Shown here: piece after piece, positions 45,002 through 53,877 of the stretch
Position numbering within the stretch: the first letter of the stretch is position 1
Layout: each line of letters opens with the position of its first letter
From: Bacteroidales bacterium
GTDB taxonomy: Bacteria; Bacteroidota; Bacteroidia; Bacteroidales; UBA932
DNA length: 64,000 bases
Reading direction: 5' to 3'
NCBI GenBank assembly: GCA_017471965.1
Contig: JAFURF010000070.1
Coordinates: 94,636-158,635 of the forward strand
Translations under genes and position numbers: made by a program
The notes under the pieces: generated by a model
Database searches by the model: none
What the model saw: only the letters and a program-made list of their open reading frames with translations
Told to the model about the DNA's origin: nothing

Positions 45002-45204
45002 ATTTCGGACAGTATCACTTTTTTCAACGTTTTATATGTCATGTCTTTTCTCGAAGTCGTGCATAATATGAAATCCGTATACGTTACCTCTCCCCTAAAT
45101 CCCCTCTCTCGGAGAGGGGACTTGCTTTCGCTTCGCTCAATTTTTCCGGACAGTATCACTTTTTTCAACGTTTTATATATAATGTTTTTCCCGAAGTCGT
45201 GCAC
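44998..45204 (-). other. Small reading frame over the duplicated leader (68 codons)
   Basis: GTG-started frame between the kinase-RapZ gene and the MurU-like gene, ending ATGA at the next start. It reads YKTLKKVILS twice because it covers both copies of the direct repeat (45006-45063 and 45147-45203), with KSPLRERGFRGE from the central hairpin. It has no recognisable family. It may be a coincidence of the duplication or a leader peptide that couples translation. Low confidence as a gene. Confidence 0.25.
45006..45203. repeat. 57/58-bp direct repeats flanking a hairpin element
   Basis: Copy 1 is 45006-45063 and copy 2 is 45147-45203; they agree at all but a few positions and one gap, both running CGGACAGTATCACTTTTTTC ... 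GAAGTCGTGCA. The 83-base spacer includes CCCCTCTC-TCG-GAGAGGGG (45101-45119) and a CTTTCGCTTCGCTCAA segment like Bacteroidales intergenic repeats. The repeat lies directly before the MurU-like start, so it looks like a duplicated leader interrupted by a repeat element. Confidence 0.85.
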
Positions 45205-45215
45205 ACCACGTCTAT

Positions 45216-46649
45216 TCAGGGGTTGAGGATGTCTTCAAGGTGCTGTTCGCGGTGGATGAGACGGACACGGACAGACGGATACCGGGCGGCAATATGGCGG
45301 GCAAGATGTTCTGCACAATAGACAGACCTGTGCTGTCCGCCCGTACATCCGAACCCCACCATCAGATTTGTGAATCCACGGCGCTCATATGTCTCCACAT
45401 GAGGATCCACCACACCATAGACATGCTCCAGAAATCCCAGGATCTCACCGTCATCCTCCAGGAAACGGATCACAGCCTCATCCCTGCCGGTCAGTTTCTT
45501 ATACGGTTCATACCTCCCCGGGTTATGGATGGACCTGCAGTCGAACACATATCCTCCCCCATTTCCTGACGGGTCATCCGGCATTCCCTTCTTGAACGAG
45601 AAACTGTATACCTTCACCTCGAGCCTTCCGTCCTTCACATCTTCATTCCTGAAACGAGGGAGTTCCGTCATGGCACGAAGAACCTGCATCATATAAGGAT
45701 AATCCTCAAAAGGCTCTTCCAGGAGCGAACAGACGCTGGATATCGCAGGAGGAATGCTGGTAACAAACTTAGCCTTATGCTCCATCCACCCTCTGAACCC
45801 ATATGCTCCAAGCACCTGCAGAAGACGGAACAGCACAAAAAGCCTGAGTCTCCTGTCGAACTCTTCGCGCGGCACGTCGACATATTCATAGAGAGCCTGC
45901 AGATAGGAATCTATCAGTCGGGCCTTAAGTCTTTCCGGATATCTTGCCCTTGCCTGCCATACGAAAGATGCGACGTCGTAATATACAGGGCCCCGTCGTC
46001 CTCCCTGAAAATCAATGAAGTACGGTTCCCCGTCACGGATCATGACATTACGTGCATTGAAGTCTCTGTAAAGAAAGGTCTCCGAATCCTCTCCAAGAAG
46101 ACTATCAGCGAACCTCTCGAAATCATCCTGAAGAAGCACCTCATTGAACTCAAGCCCGGACGGCTTGAGAAAGCAGTACTTGAAATAGTTAAGGTCGAAC
46201 ATCACCATCCTCCGGTCAAAGGCCGGCTGAGGATAGCAGACAGAAAAATCCAGTCCCCGCGCGCCCTCGAACTGTATCTTCGGGAGGGCCGCCATCGTCC
46301 GGCATAGAAGGTCGGCCAAAGGCCCTTCTTCTGAAACGCCACCATTCTTCAGGGCGGCATCCACATGGTCGGAAAGCATATCTGACCCAAGATCTTCCTG
46401 CAGATATGCCAGACCGTCATCACTGACGGCATACACTTCCGGAACATTGATGCCGCATGAACTGAAATGTCCCGCCAAGGCGATAAATGCGTTATTTTCA
46501 TTCACGTCGGTGCCCACGACTCCGATACATGTACCCGACGGTGACGAAAGTCTGAAGTATCTGCGGTTGCTTGCCGATCCTGTCAAAGGAGTGACCGAGT
46601 CAGGAGCAGAGCGGTAATACGACCTATATAAAGATGACAAACATTCCAT
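45216..46649 (-). CDS. AmgK-like sugar kinase fused to RapZ C-terminal domain
   Basis: A 477-residue two-domain protein. Residues ~1-335 are an aminoglycoside-phosphotransferase-fold kinase of the AmgK type: nucleotide lobe (SASNRRYFRL, YLQEDLGSD), catalytic loop FLYRDFNARNVMI with Asp196 and Asn201, and metal-binding IDFQGG with Asp213. Residues ~345-477 match the C-terminal domain of RapZ: YSFSFKKGMP, YVFDCRSIHNPGRY, VGFGCTGGQHRSVYCAEHLA; the RapZ N-terminal P-loop domain is absent. AmgK phosphorylates MurNAc/GlcNAc at C1 for MurU; RapZ binds glucosamine-6-phosphate. The gene precedes the MurU-like gene, so amino-sugar recycling with a sensing domain is inferred. Confidence 0.87.
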   Translation of the reverse strand: MECLSSLYRSYYRSAPDSVTPLTGSASNRRYFRLSSPSGTCIGVVGTDVNENNAFIALAGHFSSCGINVPEVYAVSDDGLAYLQEDLGSDMLSDHVDAALKNGGVSEEGPLADLLCRTMAALPKIQFEGARGLDFSVCYPQPAFDRRMVMFDLNYFKYCFLKPSGLEFNEVLLQDDFERFADSLLGEDSETFLYRDFNARNVMIRDGEPYFIDFQGGRRGPVYYDVASFVWQARARYPERLKARLIDSYLQALYEYVDVPREEFDRRLRLFVLFRLLQVLGAYGFRGWMEHKAKFVTSIPPAISSVCSLLEEPFEDYPYMMQVLRAMTELPRFRNEDVKDGRLEVKVYSFSFKKGMPDDPSGNGGGYVFDCRSIHNPGRYEPYKKLTGRDEAVIRFLEDDGEILGFLEHVYGVVDPHVETYERRGFTNLMVGFGCTGGQHRSVYCAEHLARHIAARYPSVRVRLIHREQHLEDILNP

Positions 46650-46696
46650 AAGGAAAGATTTTTCGCGAATTTACTAAATAGTTCAGACAAAAAGAC

Positions 46697-46704
46697 TACA
46701 TTTG
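46697..46704 (+). promoter_or_regulatory. Putative -7 box of pncB-pncA
   Basis: TACATTTG 25 bases before the pncB ATG, in the 80-base gap to the divergent kinase gene. No TTG at the -33 spacing is seen. Confidence 0.45.
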
Positions 46705-46729
46705 TATGATTATTAAACCATAAACGGAA

Positions 46730-48217
46730 ATGCTGAATCACGCATACTGTTCGGACAAGTACCAGTACACGATGGGAAAATCCTTCTATGACAGCGGTAT
46801 GAAAGACCAGACCGCCGTCTTCAATCTCTTCTACAGAAAAGCACCCGAAAACAACAACTGGGCTGTAGTCAGCGGTACTGACGAAGTCATCGAGATGGTG
46901 GAGAACCTTGGCAATATGGACCCCGCCTTCTTCGAAAAGTTCCTTCCAGGCGAAGAATACGCCGAATTCAGAGGCTATCTTTCGGCCATGAAGTTCACCG
47001 GCACCGTCTACGCGATGCGCGAAGGTGAAATCGTCTTTCCCAATCAGCCGATAATCATAATAGAAGGCCCCCTCATCGAGGCTCAGGTGCTCGAGACCCC
47101 GATGCTCTGCATCATGAACCACCAGATGGCCGTGGCGACAAAGGCGTCAAGGGTGTGCAGGGCGACCAACCGTCCTGTGAGCGAATTCGGCTCACGCAGG
47201 GCACACGGCCCCTGGGCAGCGACATACGGAGCAAAAGCGGCCATCATCGCAGGATGCGCAAGTACATCCAACATCCTCGCTGGGGCAATGTTCGACTATG
47301 GATCGACAGGCACTATGGCGCATAGTTTCGTCACCGCATTCGGCAGCAGCGTGGCAGGCGAATTCAAGGCTTTCGACACCTATATCAAGACCCATAGGAA
47401 CGAGAGCATCATACTTCTCATCGACACATACGACACCCTCAAATGCGGTGTACTCAACGCAATAAAGGCGTATAGGGCCAACGGTATAGATGACAATTAT
47501 GCTCCGGGATACGGAGTCCGCCTGGACAGCGGTGACCTTGCATATCTGTCGATAGAATGCCGACGCATCCTCGACGAGAACGGAATGAAGAACTGCAAGA
47601 TATTCGCCACCAATTCATTGGACGAATACCTCATCACAGATCTTGAGCGTCAGGGAGCGTGCATAGACTCATACGGAGTGGGTGACGCGATTGCTACGTC
47701 AAAGGCAGCACCATGCTTCGGCAATGTATACAAACTCGTCCAGATAGACGGAGAAGGAGTGCTGAAACGTTCCGAGGACAAGATAAAACTCATCAACCCG
47801 GGCTTCCAGATCACTTACAGGATCATGATAGATGATCCTTCAAAGGGAGAAGTATTCAAAGTGGACGTGACCTGCCTAAGAGGCGATGCCCTCAGTCAGA
47901 AGATAGAGTCCGGCGAGACCTTCACCGTATGCGATGAATACGACAGATACAAGACCAAGACATTCGAAGCAGGAACCTATATAGCCCTGACCATGCAGCA
48001 CAAGGTCATCGAAAACGGCAGAAGATGCGCACCGAAGCACACCCTTGCCGAGAAAAAGGCCTATTATGACAGTACCCTCATGCACTTCAGCCCGAGCGAG
48101 AGGCGACTGATCAATCCTCATTACTACAAGGTCGACATTTCTGACGACCTTTACAACATGAAGATGGAGATCATCAACCGTCTGGTCAAGGAAATACGTG
48201 AATTCAAATTATTATGA
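46730..48217 (+). CDS. pncB: Nicotinate phosphoribosyltransferase
   Basis: Makes nicotinate mononucleotide from nicotinate and PRPP in the Preiss-Handler NAD salvage route. The 495 residues begin HAYCSDKYQYTMGKSFYDSG and carry EFGSRRAHGPWAATYGAKAA (substrate site), STGTMAHSFVTAFG with the His that is phosphorylated in the family, and GYGVRLDSGDLAYLS. Length fits the long NAPRT form. Its stop overlaps pncA (ATGA), so the two steps are made together. Confidence 0.94.
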   Translation: MLNHAYCSDKYQYTMGKSFYDSGMKDQTAVFNLFYRKAPENNNWAVVSGTDEVIEMVENLGNMDPAFFEKFLPGEEYAEFRGYLSAMKFTGTVYAMREGEIVFPNQPIIIIEGPLIEAQVLETPMLCIMNHQMAVATKASRVCRATNRPVSEFGSRRAHGPWAATYGAKAAIIAGCASTSNILAGAMFDYGSTGTMAHSFVTAFGSSVAGEFKAFDTYIKTHRNESIILLIDTYDTLKCGVLNAIKAYRANGIDDNYAPGYGVRLDSGDLAYLSIECRRILDENGMKNCKIFATNSLDEYLITDLERQGACIDSYGVGDAIATSKAAPCFGNVYKLVQIDGEGVLKRSEDKIKLINPGFQITYRIMIDDPSKGEVFKVDVTCLRGDALSQKIESGETFTVCDEYDRYKTKTFEAGTYIALTMQHKVIENGRRCAPKHTLAEKKAYYDSTLMHFSPSERRLINPHYYKVDISDDLYNMKMEIINRLVKEIREFKLL

Positions 48218-48801
48218 AAAACAATGCATTGGTAGTGGTGGACATGCTGTATGACTTCATCGACGGAAGCCTTGCATGTCAGAATGCGGACAACGCAGTC
48301 CGTGAGACATTGAAATTCATCGACGCCCAGACCAAGGGACAGGGAGGCGAAGACCATGAGATCCTCGACACATTCCCCATCCTTTTCATCAGGGACCATC
48401 ATCCTGCAGACCATTCATCCTTCGCAGAACAGGGTGGGATATGGCCGCCACATTGCGTAGCCGGCACCCATGGAGGTGAGATCCACAAAGACCTTCTTCC
48501 ATATGTCCGGGAAGAACTCACCTTCGACAAAGGATGTGACAGGACTGTCGAGCAGTATTCCGGATTCGACGGTGTCAACAATGCCGGCCAGTCTCTCGGC
48601 GAAATACTGGAACTTCTTGACACATCTGAAGTGTACGTATGCGGAATTGCCACCGAATACTGCGTCAGGAACACATGTGAAGACCTTCTGAAGGCTGGAT
48701 TCAAGGTCCGTCTCCTTAAAGATTGCATAGCATATGTAGACCATGACGGACATCTCAAGGCACTGGAAGAAATGGCAGCAGAGGGCATAAGTATTGAATA
48801 A
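48214..48801 (+). CDS. pncA: Nicotinamidase
   Basis: Hydrolyses nicotinamide to nicotinate, the substrate of pncB. The 195-residue isochorismatase-fold protein has the triad Asp10 (VVDMLYDF), the Lys of FDKGCD and the Cys of GIATEYCVRNT, plus the metal-binding DHHPADHSSF segment and WPPHCVAGTHG. Coupled to pncB by a four-base overlap. Together with the sirtuin at 1897, which releases nicotinamide, the window encodes both a consumer of NAD and its recycling. Confidence 0.93.
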   Translation: MKNNALVVVDMLYDFIDGSLACQNADNAVRETLKFIDAQTKGQGGEDHEILDTFPILFIRDHHPADHSSFAEQGGIWPPHCVAGTHGGEIHKDLLPYVREELTFDKGCDRTVEQYSGFDGVNNAGQSLGEILELLDTSEVYVCGIATEYCVRNTCEDLLKAGFKVRLLKDCIAYVDHDGHLKALEEMAAEGISIE

Positions 48802-48823
48802 TAAATAATTATTCGTACCTTTG
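48794..48823 (+). promoter_or_regulatory. Promoter of the Porin_10-like gene
   Basis: TTG (48794-48796), 19 bases, TACCTTTG (48816-48823), 11 bases before the ATG, giving a very short leader. The -33 element lies at the very end of pncA. Confidence 0.8.
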
Positions 48824-48833
48824 CCGTCTTGTT

Positions 48834-51599
48834 ATGAAGAATATTCTGGCTAAAATATGGGTTCCGCTCCTGTTGGTTTCGATGGCTGCAGTGCAGTCAT
48901 TCGGAGTGGACGCAGGCAGGGCTGTGGGTCTCAAAAGACTCGCAGACTCCCTCATACTCAGCCAGTTGCATGACACGACATACATTTCCGACAGCATTCT
49001 TCCTGCTACGCCTGCTCTTGACAGCATAGCCATTGACAGTGTTGCAGCCGACACTGCATCAAGAGACACTATCCTTCTGGTGCTGTCTGCACGGGACACG
49101 ATCAGGATTCCGGACTCCCTGCAGTACACAGACCCGCTCAAATACAAGTATTACATAGCCATCAAGGACTCCACCACAAGGTTCCAGGTCCGTGACTCTC
49201 TCATAGCGGCAGGTGACACACTCGAACTAGCCCTGCTTGATTCATTGTATCTGAAGGATTCTTCGGATGTGGCACAGGCCAGGTTCGAAGCATGGTATGC
49301 ATCGCTGAGCAGAATGGAAAGGAAGAAATATGATGCCCAGCAGAAACTGCCGGCCCTTATCGCCGCCGCAAACCGCAAGATGGAGATAAAGGACAGCATC
49401 AAGGCATACAAGGACAGTGTGCGCCAGTCTATTCCGCGCATCCTCGACACATATGCCATTCCGGATTCCCTTCATTTCAAGAGGATCATCACATGGAAGA
49501 TGGACCCGGATTTCCAGGACCTTAACGGTGTAAGGGATATGGCAGCCGACACCTCATACAACACAAACTTCTACGACTACAACTTCTTCCGTGAAGACAT
49601 CAACGCAACATGGCTCGGAGTCAGCGGTTCAGCCACTCAGCTTTACGATTTCTTCGCAAGGAAGGACGAGGCAAATGCAATATTCTACACTCCATACCGC
49701 ATCTGGAGTTATTCACCTGACGAACTGCCACAATATAACACCAAGACGCCTTACACTGAACTCGCTTACTACGGAACACTGTTCGCGAATCAGGAAAAGG
49801 AAGAAGCCAACATAAAGGTACTCACTACCCAGAATATCACTCCTGCACTCAACCTCACCCTTGAGTTCAAGAGATATGGCGGAAACGGTATGCTGAAGAG
49901 AGAGGATACCGCAAACAAGACATTCGCCGCATATACGAACTATCTGGGAAAGAAGTACATGATGCATGCCGGTTACATCTACAACAAGGTGGCCAGAAGC
50001 GAGAACGGAGGAATCATCGACGAGATGTGGATCCGGGATACGACGGTGGACGCACGTGAAATAGATGTGTATCTTCGTGATGCCGGTAACGAAATGAAGA
50101 GGAACACCATATTCCTCGACCAGACCTACCGTATCCCGTTCTCATTCCTTAAGGACCTCAAGGGACGCAAGGAGAGAAAGAGAGAGGAATTTGTGCGCGA
50201 CAGCATAATGGCCAGCGGAGACTCCGTCGCCATTGCTGCTATCATGGAAGCGGAAAAGGCAAAGATGGAAGCAGACGCTGCACAGGCCGACACTCTGAAG
50301 GCGGCCGACGCCGATGTCACTACGGCATTCATCGGACATAGCAGCGAATACTCCGTATTCCGGAAGACCTACACCGACAACATCTCCACAAGTGCTTCAG
50401 ACACAAGCGCCCGCAGATTCTACAACGATCGGTTCTACATCAACCCGACAAGGAGCATGGACTCGCTCAGGGTAATGAGATTCGACAACAAGGTGTTCAT
50501 CAGACTCCAGCCATGGAAGAATGACGGAATCATTTCCAGACTGGACGTCGGACTTGGAGACAAACTGGTGAACTACTACAGTTTCAGACCTGTCAACTAC
50601 ATTGAAGGCAGCAGCAATGTAGTACAGAATTCGGTATATCTCTATGCCGGAGCAAACGGACAGTACAAGAACTATCTCAGATGGGATGCCAAGGGCAGAT
50701 ACAATTTCCTCGGCTATGAAATCAATGATTTCAGCATTGAAGCGAATGCGGTGATGAACTTCTACCCATTCAGAAGGGCAAGGAAGAGTCCCCTGTCTCT
50801 CGGCCTGCACTTCGAGACCAGCCTCAAGGAGCCTGACTATTATCAGGAGCATCTGTTCACAAACCACTTCAAGTGGGACAATGACTTCAGCAAGATTTCC
50901 ACAACCCGCGCGGAAGCATCTCTCTCGATCCCAAGATGGGATATGGCTGCTTCGTTCGGATACGCCTTGCTGAGCAACAACATATATTATGACAACACCG
51001 GCATAGTCCGCCAGAACACTGCGCCGATGAGTGTCATGACAGCCAAGATCAAAAAGAATTTCCAGATATGGAAGTTCCATCTGGACCATCAGGCGATGCT
51101 TCAACTTTCATCCGCCCAGGATGTGCTGCCACTGCCTCTTGTGTCCCTTCATTTCAGGTACTATCTGCAGTTCGATGTCGTAAAAGGCGCCATGCAGATG
51201 CAGATAGGTGCTGACGGAACATACAACACAAAATGGTATGCGCCCGCATACAACCCGGTTTTAGGTGTGTTCCATAACCAGAATGTCAGAGAATACGGAA
51301 ACTGCCCTTATATTGATGCATTCGTCAACATCCAGTGGAAGAAGGCGAGCATATTCATCAAGTACATCAATGTAAACATGGGATGGCCGAACAAGTCTGC
51401 AGACTATTTCAGTGCAGCCGGCTATATCGCCCCTCAGAGAGCAGTGAAGTTCGGTATCACATGGCCTTTCTGGGTGCGACCGGGTAAAGGTTCAACCAGC
51501 GCTTCAGGCACTTCGACCGCGGGAGGCGGAAGAAGCAGCGCCGGCTCTGCCGGTGGAAGAATGCCGTCAGGAGGAGGAATGCAGTCCTTCAGACGATAG
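48834..51599 (+). CDS. Putative porin (Porin_10-like) outer-membrane beta-barrel
   Basis: A 921-residue exported protein. The N-terminal signal region (MKNILAKIWVPLLLVSMAAVQSFG) is followed by ~110 residues that repeat Asp-Ser and Asp-Thr pairs (DSIAIDSVAADTASRDT), then a helical stretch and a large C-terminal barrel with aromatic-rich strands (YKNYLRWDAKGRYNFLGYEI, LHFRYYLQFDVVKGAMQMQI). It fits the Bacteroidota 'putative porin' family. It ends in a Gly/Ser/Arg-rich tail (GGGRSSAGSAGGRMPSGGGM) instead of a terminal Phe. Cotranscribed with the lytic transglycosylase 20 bases downstream. Substrate unknown. Confidence 0.78.
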   Translation: MKNILAKIWVPLLLVSMAAVQSFGVDAGRAVGLKRLADSLILSQLHDTTYISDSILPATPALDSIAIDSVAADTASRDTILLVLSARDTIRIPDSLQYTDPLKYKYYIAIKDSTTRFQVRDSLIAAGDTLELALLDSLYLKDSSDVAQARFEAWYASLSRMERKKYDAQQKLPALIAAANRKMEIKDSIKAYKDSVRQSIPRILDTYAIPDSLHFKRIITWKMDPDFQDLNGVRDMAADTSYNTNFYDYNFFREDINATWLGVSGSATQLYDFFARKDEANAIFYTPYRIWSYSPDELPQYNTKTPYTELAYYGTLFANQEKEEANIKVLTTQNITPALNLTLEFKRYGGNGMLKREDTANKTFAAYTNYLGKKYMMHAGYIYNKVARSENGGIIDEMWIRDTTVDAREIDVYLRDAGNEMKRNTIFLDQTYRIPFSFLKDLKGRKERKREEFVRDSIMASGDSVAIAAIMEAEKAKMEADAAQADTLKAADADVTTAFIGHSSEYSVFRKTYTDNISTSASDTSARRFYNDRFYINPTRSMDSLRVMRFDNKVFIRLQPWKNDGIISRLDVGLGDKLVNYYSFRPVNYIEGSSNVVQNSVYLYAGANGQYKNYLRWDAKGRYNFLGYEINDFSIEANAVMNFYPFRRARKSPLSLGLHFETSLKEPDYYQEHLFTNHFKWDNDFSKISTTRAEASLSIPRWDMAASFGYALLSNNIYYDNTGIVRQNTAPMSVMTAKIKKNFQIWKFHLDHQAMLQLSSAQDVLPLPLVSLHFRYYLQFDVVKGAMQMQIGADGTYNTKWYAPAYNPVLGVFHNQNVREYGNCPYIDAFVNIQWKKASIFIKYINVNMGWPNKSADYFSAAGYIAPQRAVKFGITWPFWVRPGKGSTSASGTSTAGGGRSSAGSAGGRMPSGGGMQSFRR

Positions 51600-51619
51600 A
51601 GCGCTGAAAATGATTTAAG

Positions 51620-52696
51620 ATGAGATTAACAGAAAAAGCAGAAAGAAGACTCAGATATGTCCTTGTTTCACTTGTGGTGATATGCCTCACCCCTCTGTGC
51701 GAAAACGGAAGAAAACTCAATGGAGCCCACAACTCCTATGCATTTGCAGGAAAGGACATAACATGCGTGATCGATCTCGGAGACGAGATGTACGGAGACC
51801 ACGGTCTGGAGACCGGTCTCAACTATGAACTCCTGAACAGATTCGCTCAGGACAACAGATGCAACATCGACATCGTTGCAGCAGGAAAAGGAAAGAACTA
51901 CCTTGACTCACTTAAAAACGGCAAGGTGGACATAGTCATAACCCATTCCGAAAACATTGCAGCAGCAGAGGGAATCGAGATTTCAAGAATGATGAATTCA
52001 TGTTCGGCATGGGCAGTTTCGGAAGACAAGGAGGACGAACTCAGACAGATAAACATCTGGATCAGCCACATGGCCGAATCTGATGAATTCCAGAAGATCA
52101 CTGGAAGATATTCCGGAGCATTCAATCCTATCAGAAGAGCAAAAAAAGGAGTCAGGACCAGCCGTATCAGTCCATATGACGACATGATCCGGAAGTATGC
52201 TGCTCAACTTGGCTGGGACTGGAGGATGCTGGCTGCTGTCGTATATCAGGAATCCAAGTTCTCGATCAACTCAAATTCAGTCCGTGGAGCACAGGGACTC
52301 ATGCAGGTAATGCCAAGTACTGCAAGATATTACGGCATCGATGACCTTCTGGACCCGGAGAAGAACCTCATCGCAGGCACAAGTCACCTCAAGAGACTCC
52401 AGAACATGTTCAACAGGTCTGTTCCCGATCAGACTGAACTCATAAAGTTCACTCTTGCAGCATACAATGCAGGAGAAGGCAGGATAGCAGACTGCAGAAA
52501 CTTTGCAGCATCAAGACAGGTAGACAACAGCAGATGGGATGAAATCGTAAAGATCATCCCTTTGATGAGGGAAGACTCCATTCTGGAAGATGAATCCGTA
52601 AGACTAGGCAAGTTCCAGGGACACGAAACCATTGCATATGTCGAGAGAATAATGTCGATTTACGAGGCTATATGCACAATATGCCCTGAAGCCTAG
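51620..52696 (+). CDS. Lytic transglycosylase, MltF-like
   Basis: Cuts peptidoglycan glycan strands with formation of anhydro-MurNAc. The 358 residues comprise a membrane/signal segment (RYVLVSLVVICLTPLC), a short solute-binding-like domain (~45-165, with VDIVITHSENIAAAEGIE) and an SLT domain with catalytic Glu211 in VVYQESKFSINSNSVRGAQG, LMQVMPSTARYYG and LAAYNAGEGRI. MltF has the same two-part layout but a longer binding domain, so this copy looks shortened. The product is an entry point for the AmgK/MurU recycling suggested nearby. Its stop is two bases from the convergent permease gene. Confidence 0.88.
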   Translation: MRLTEKAERRLRYVLVSLVVICLTPLCENGRKLNGAHNSYAFAGKDITCVIDLGDEMYGDHGLETGLNYELLNRFAQDNRCNIDIVAAGKGKNYLDSLKNGKVDIVITHSENIAAAEGIEISRMMNSCSAWAVSEDKEDELRQINIWISHMAESDEFQKITGRYSGAFNPIRRAKKGVRTSRISPYDDMIRKYAAQLGWDWRMLAAVVYQESKFSINSNSVRGAQGLMQVMPSTARYYGIDDLLDPEKNLIAGTSHLKRLQNMFNRSVPDQTELIKFTLAAYNAGEGRIADCRNFAASRQVDNSRWDEIVKIIPLMREDSILEDESVRLGKFQGHETIAYVERIMSIYEAICTICPEA

Positions 52697-52698
52697 GA

Positions 52699-53877
52699 TC
52701 ACTTCACACGCATTGTATCAGCAGGATCCACCCTCGAAATAAAGAGACATGGGATCAGCAGCAGGACCATAATGGCAAGGAATGACACAAGGTCTACAGT
52801 GAGAAGATATCCCGGATCCACATTCACAGGCACATACGACACATAGTAGTTCACCGGATCAAGTCTGATAAGGTGGGTCGTATCCTGTATCACACAGAAC
52901 AGAAGGGCCAGAGCATTACCTATAAGCAGGCCCTTTGCGACTACAGAGGCAGAAACGGACAGGAATACCTTCGCTATGGAACGGTCCGACATCCCCAGAG
53001 ACTTGAGAAGGCCTATGGTGGAGACATGCTCAAACAGCATGATAAGCAGGCCCGAAATCATGTTGAATCCTGCGACTACTGTCATCAGAAGAAGGATGAA
53101 GAACACATTGAAGTCAATCAGATCCAGCCAACTGAAAAGTTGCGGATACTTTGAGACAGAAGACACAGAGATGACAGATTCTTCATCATCATCCGAAAAG
53201 GCATATATTATCATTCCTGCTTCTTCTGTTGCCCTGCGGATATCCTCTTCCGATGACGAATCCCGGTCAAGCACTATCTCTATGGCAGAAACCTCACCTT
53301 CATTCCATCCGTTGAGCCTTTGAAGATCGGCGTTGGACGCATAGACAAGATGCCGGTCATCCGTCTCCGCCAATGCCTCATAGACGGAAGCCACCGTAAA
53401 CTGACGCACCTTTGTCTTCTCCCCTACAAAATATGTGAGCATCCGATCCCCTTCCTTCAGACCGGTCTTCTCTGCCAGACGGGACGGGATGGAAACTCCA
53501 AGTGCCACACTGTCTGCCCGCACGACACCGTCAGGAAGACCCTTAAGTACGATTCCGTACATGTTCCCGTCATGTCTTACTATGCCGCTCCTGTATACTG
53601 AAGGAATAACCTCACTGACTCCCGGCACATCCTGAAGAAAAGGAAGATATGCAGGTGATGCCTCTATGGGAGCATCCTCATTGAATATGTTCTGATCCGG
53701 TCTCAAAATCATGACATCCCCTGAGATGGATGAAATGGAAGAGCGTATCTCCTGCCGGTAACCGGATGAAACCGACACGGCAATTATCATGACAAGAAAA
53801 CTGACCGCAATGCATACCATTGCGATCTTTCCCTTGAAACGGAGCCTTCCTGCTATGAAGAACGACGCGTCCATCAT
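52699..53877 (-). CDS. LolE-like ABC transporter permease
   Basis: A 392-residue inner-membrane protein with the FtsX/LolE layout: helix at ~17-40 (IAMVCIAVSFLVMIIAVSVS), a ~220-residue periplasmic domain, and three helices at ~262-380 (NVFFILLLMTVVAGFNMISG, ending ISRVDPADTMRVK). LolCDE-type transporters release lipoproteins for transfer to the outer membrane; no LolD ATPase is encoded beside it. The first ATG overlaps the TPR gene stop (ATGA). Last gene of the pyrE operon. The long lipoproteins in this window would be its kind of substrate. Confidence 0.88.
   Translation of the reverse strand: MMDASFFIAGRLRFKGKIAMVCIAVSFLVMIIAVSVSSGYRQEIRSSISSISGDVMILRPDQNIFNEDAPIEASPAYLPFLQDVPGVSEVIPSVYRSGIVRHDGNMYGIVLKGLPDGVVRADSVALGVSIPSRLAEKTGLKEGDRMLTYFVGEKTKVRQFTVASVYEALAETDDRHLVYASNADLQRLNGWNEGEVSAIEIVLDRDSSSEEDIRRATEEAGMIIYAFSDDDEESVISVSSVSKYPQLFSWLDLIDFNVFFILLLMTVVAGFNMISGLLIMLFEHVSTIGLLKSLGMSDRSIAKVFLSVSASVVAKGLLIGNALALLFCVIQDTTHLIRLDPVNYYVSYVPVNVDPGYLLTVDLVSFLAIMVLLLIPCLFISRVDPADTMRVK

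Noticed and set aside
45006-45203. Possible CRISPR or insertion-sequence ends
   Set aside because: Only two repeats with a single spacer and no cas genes; no transposase frame and no short target duplication.
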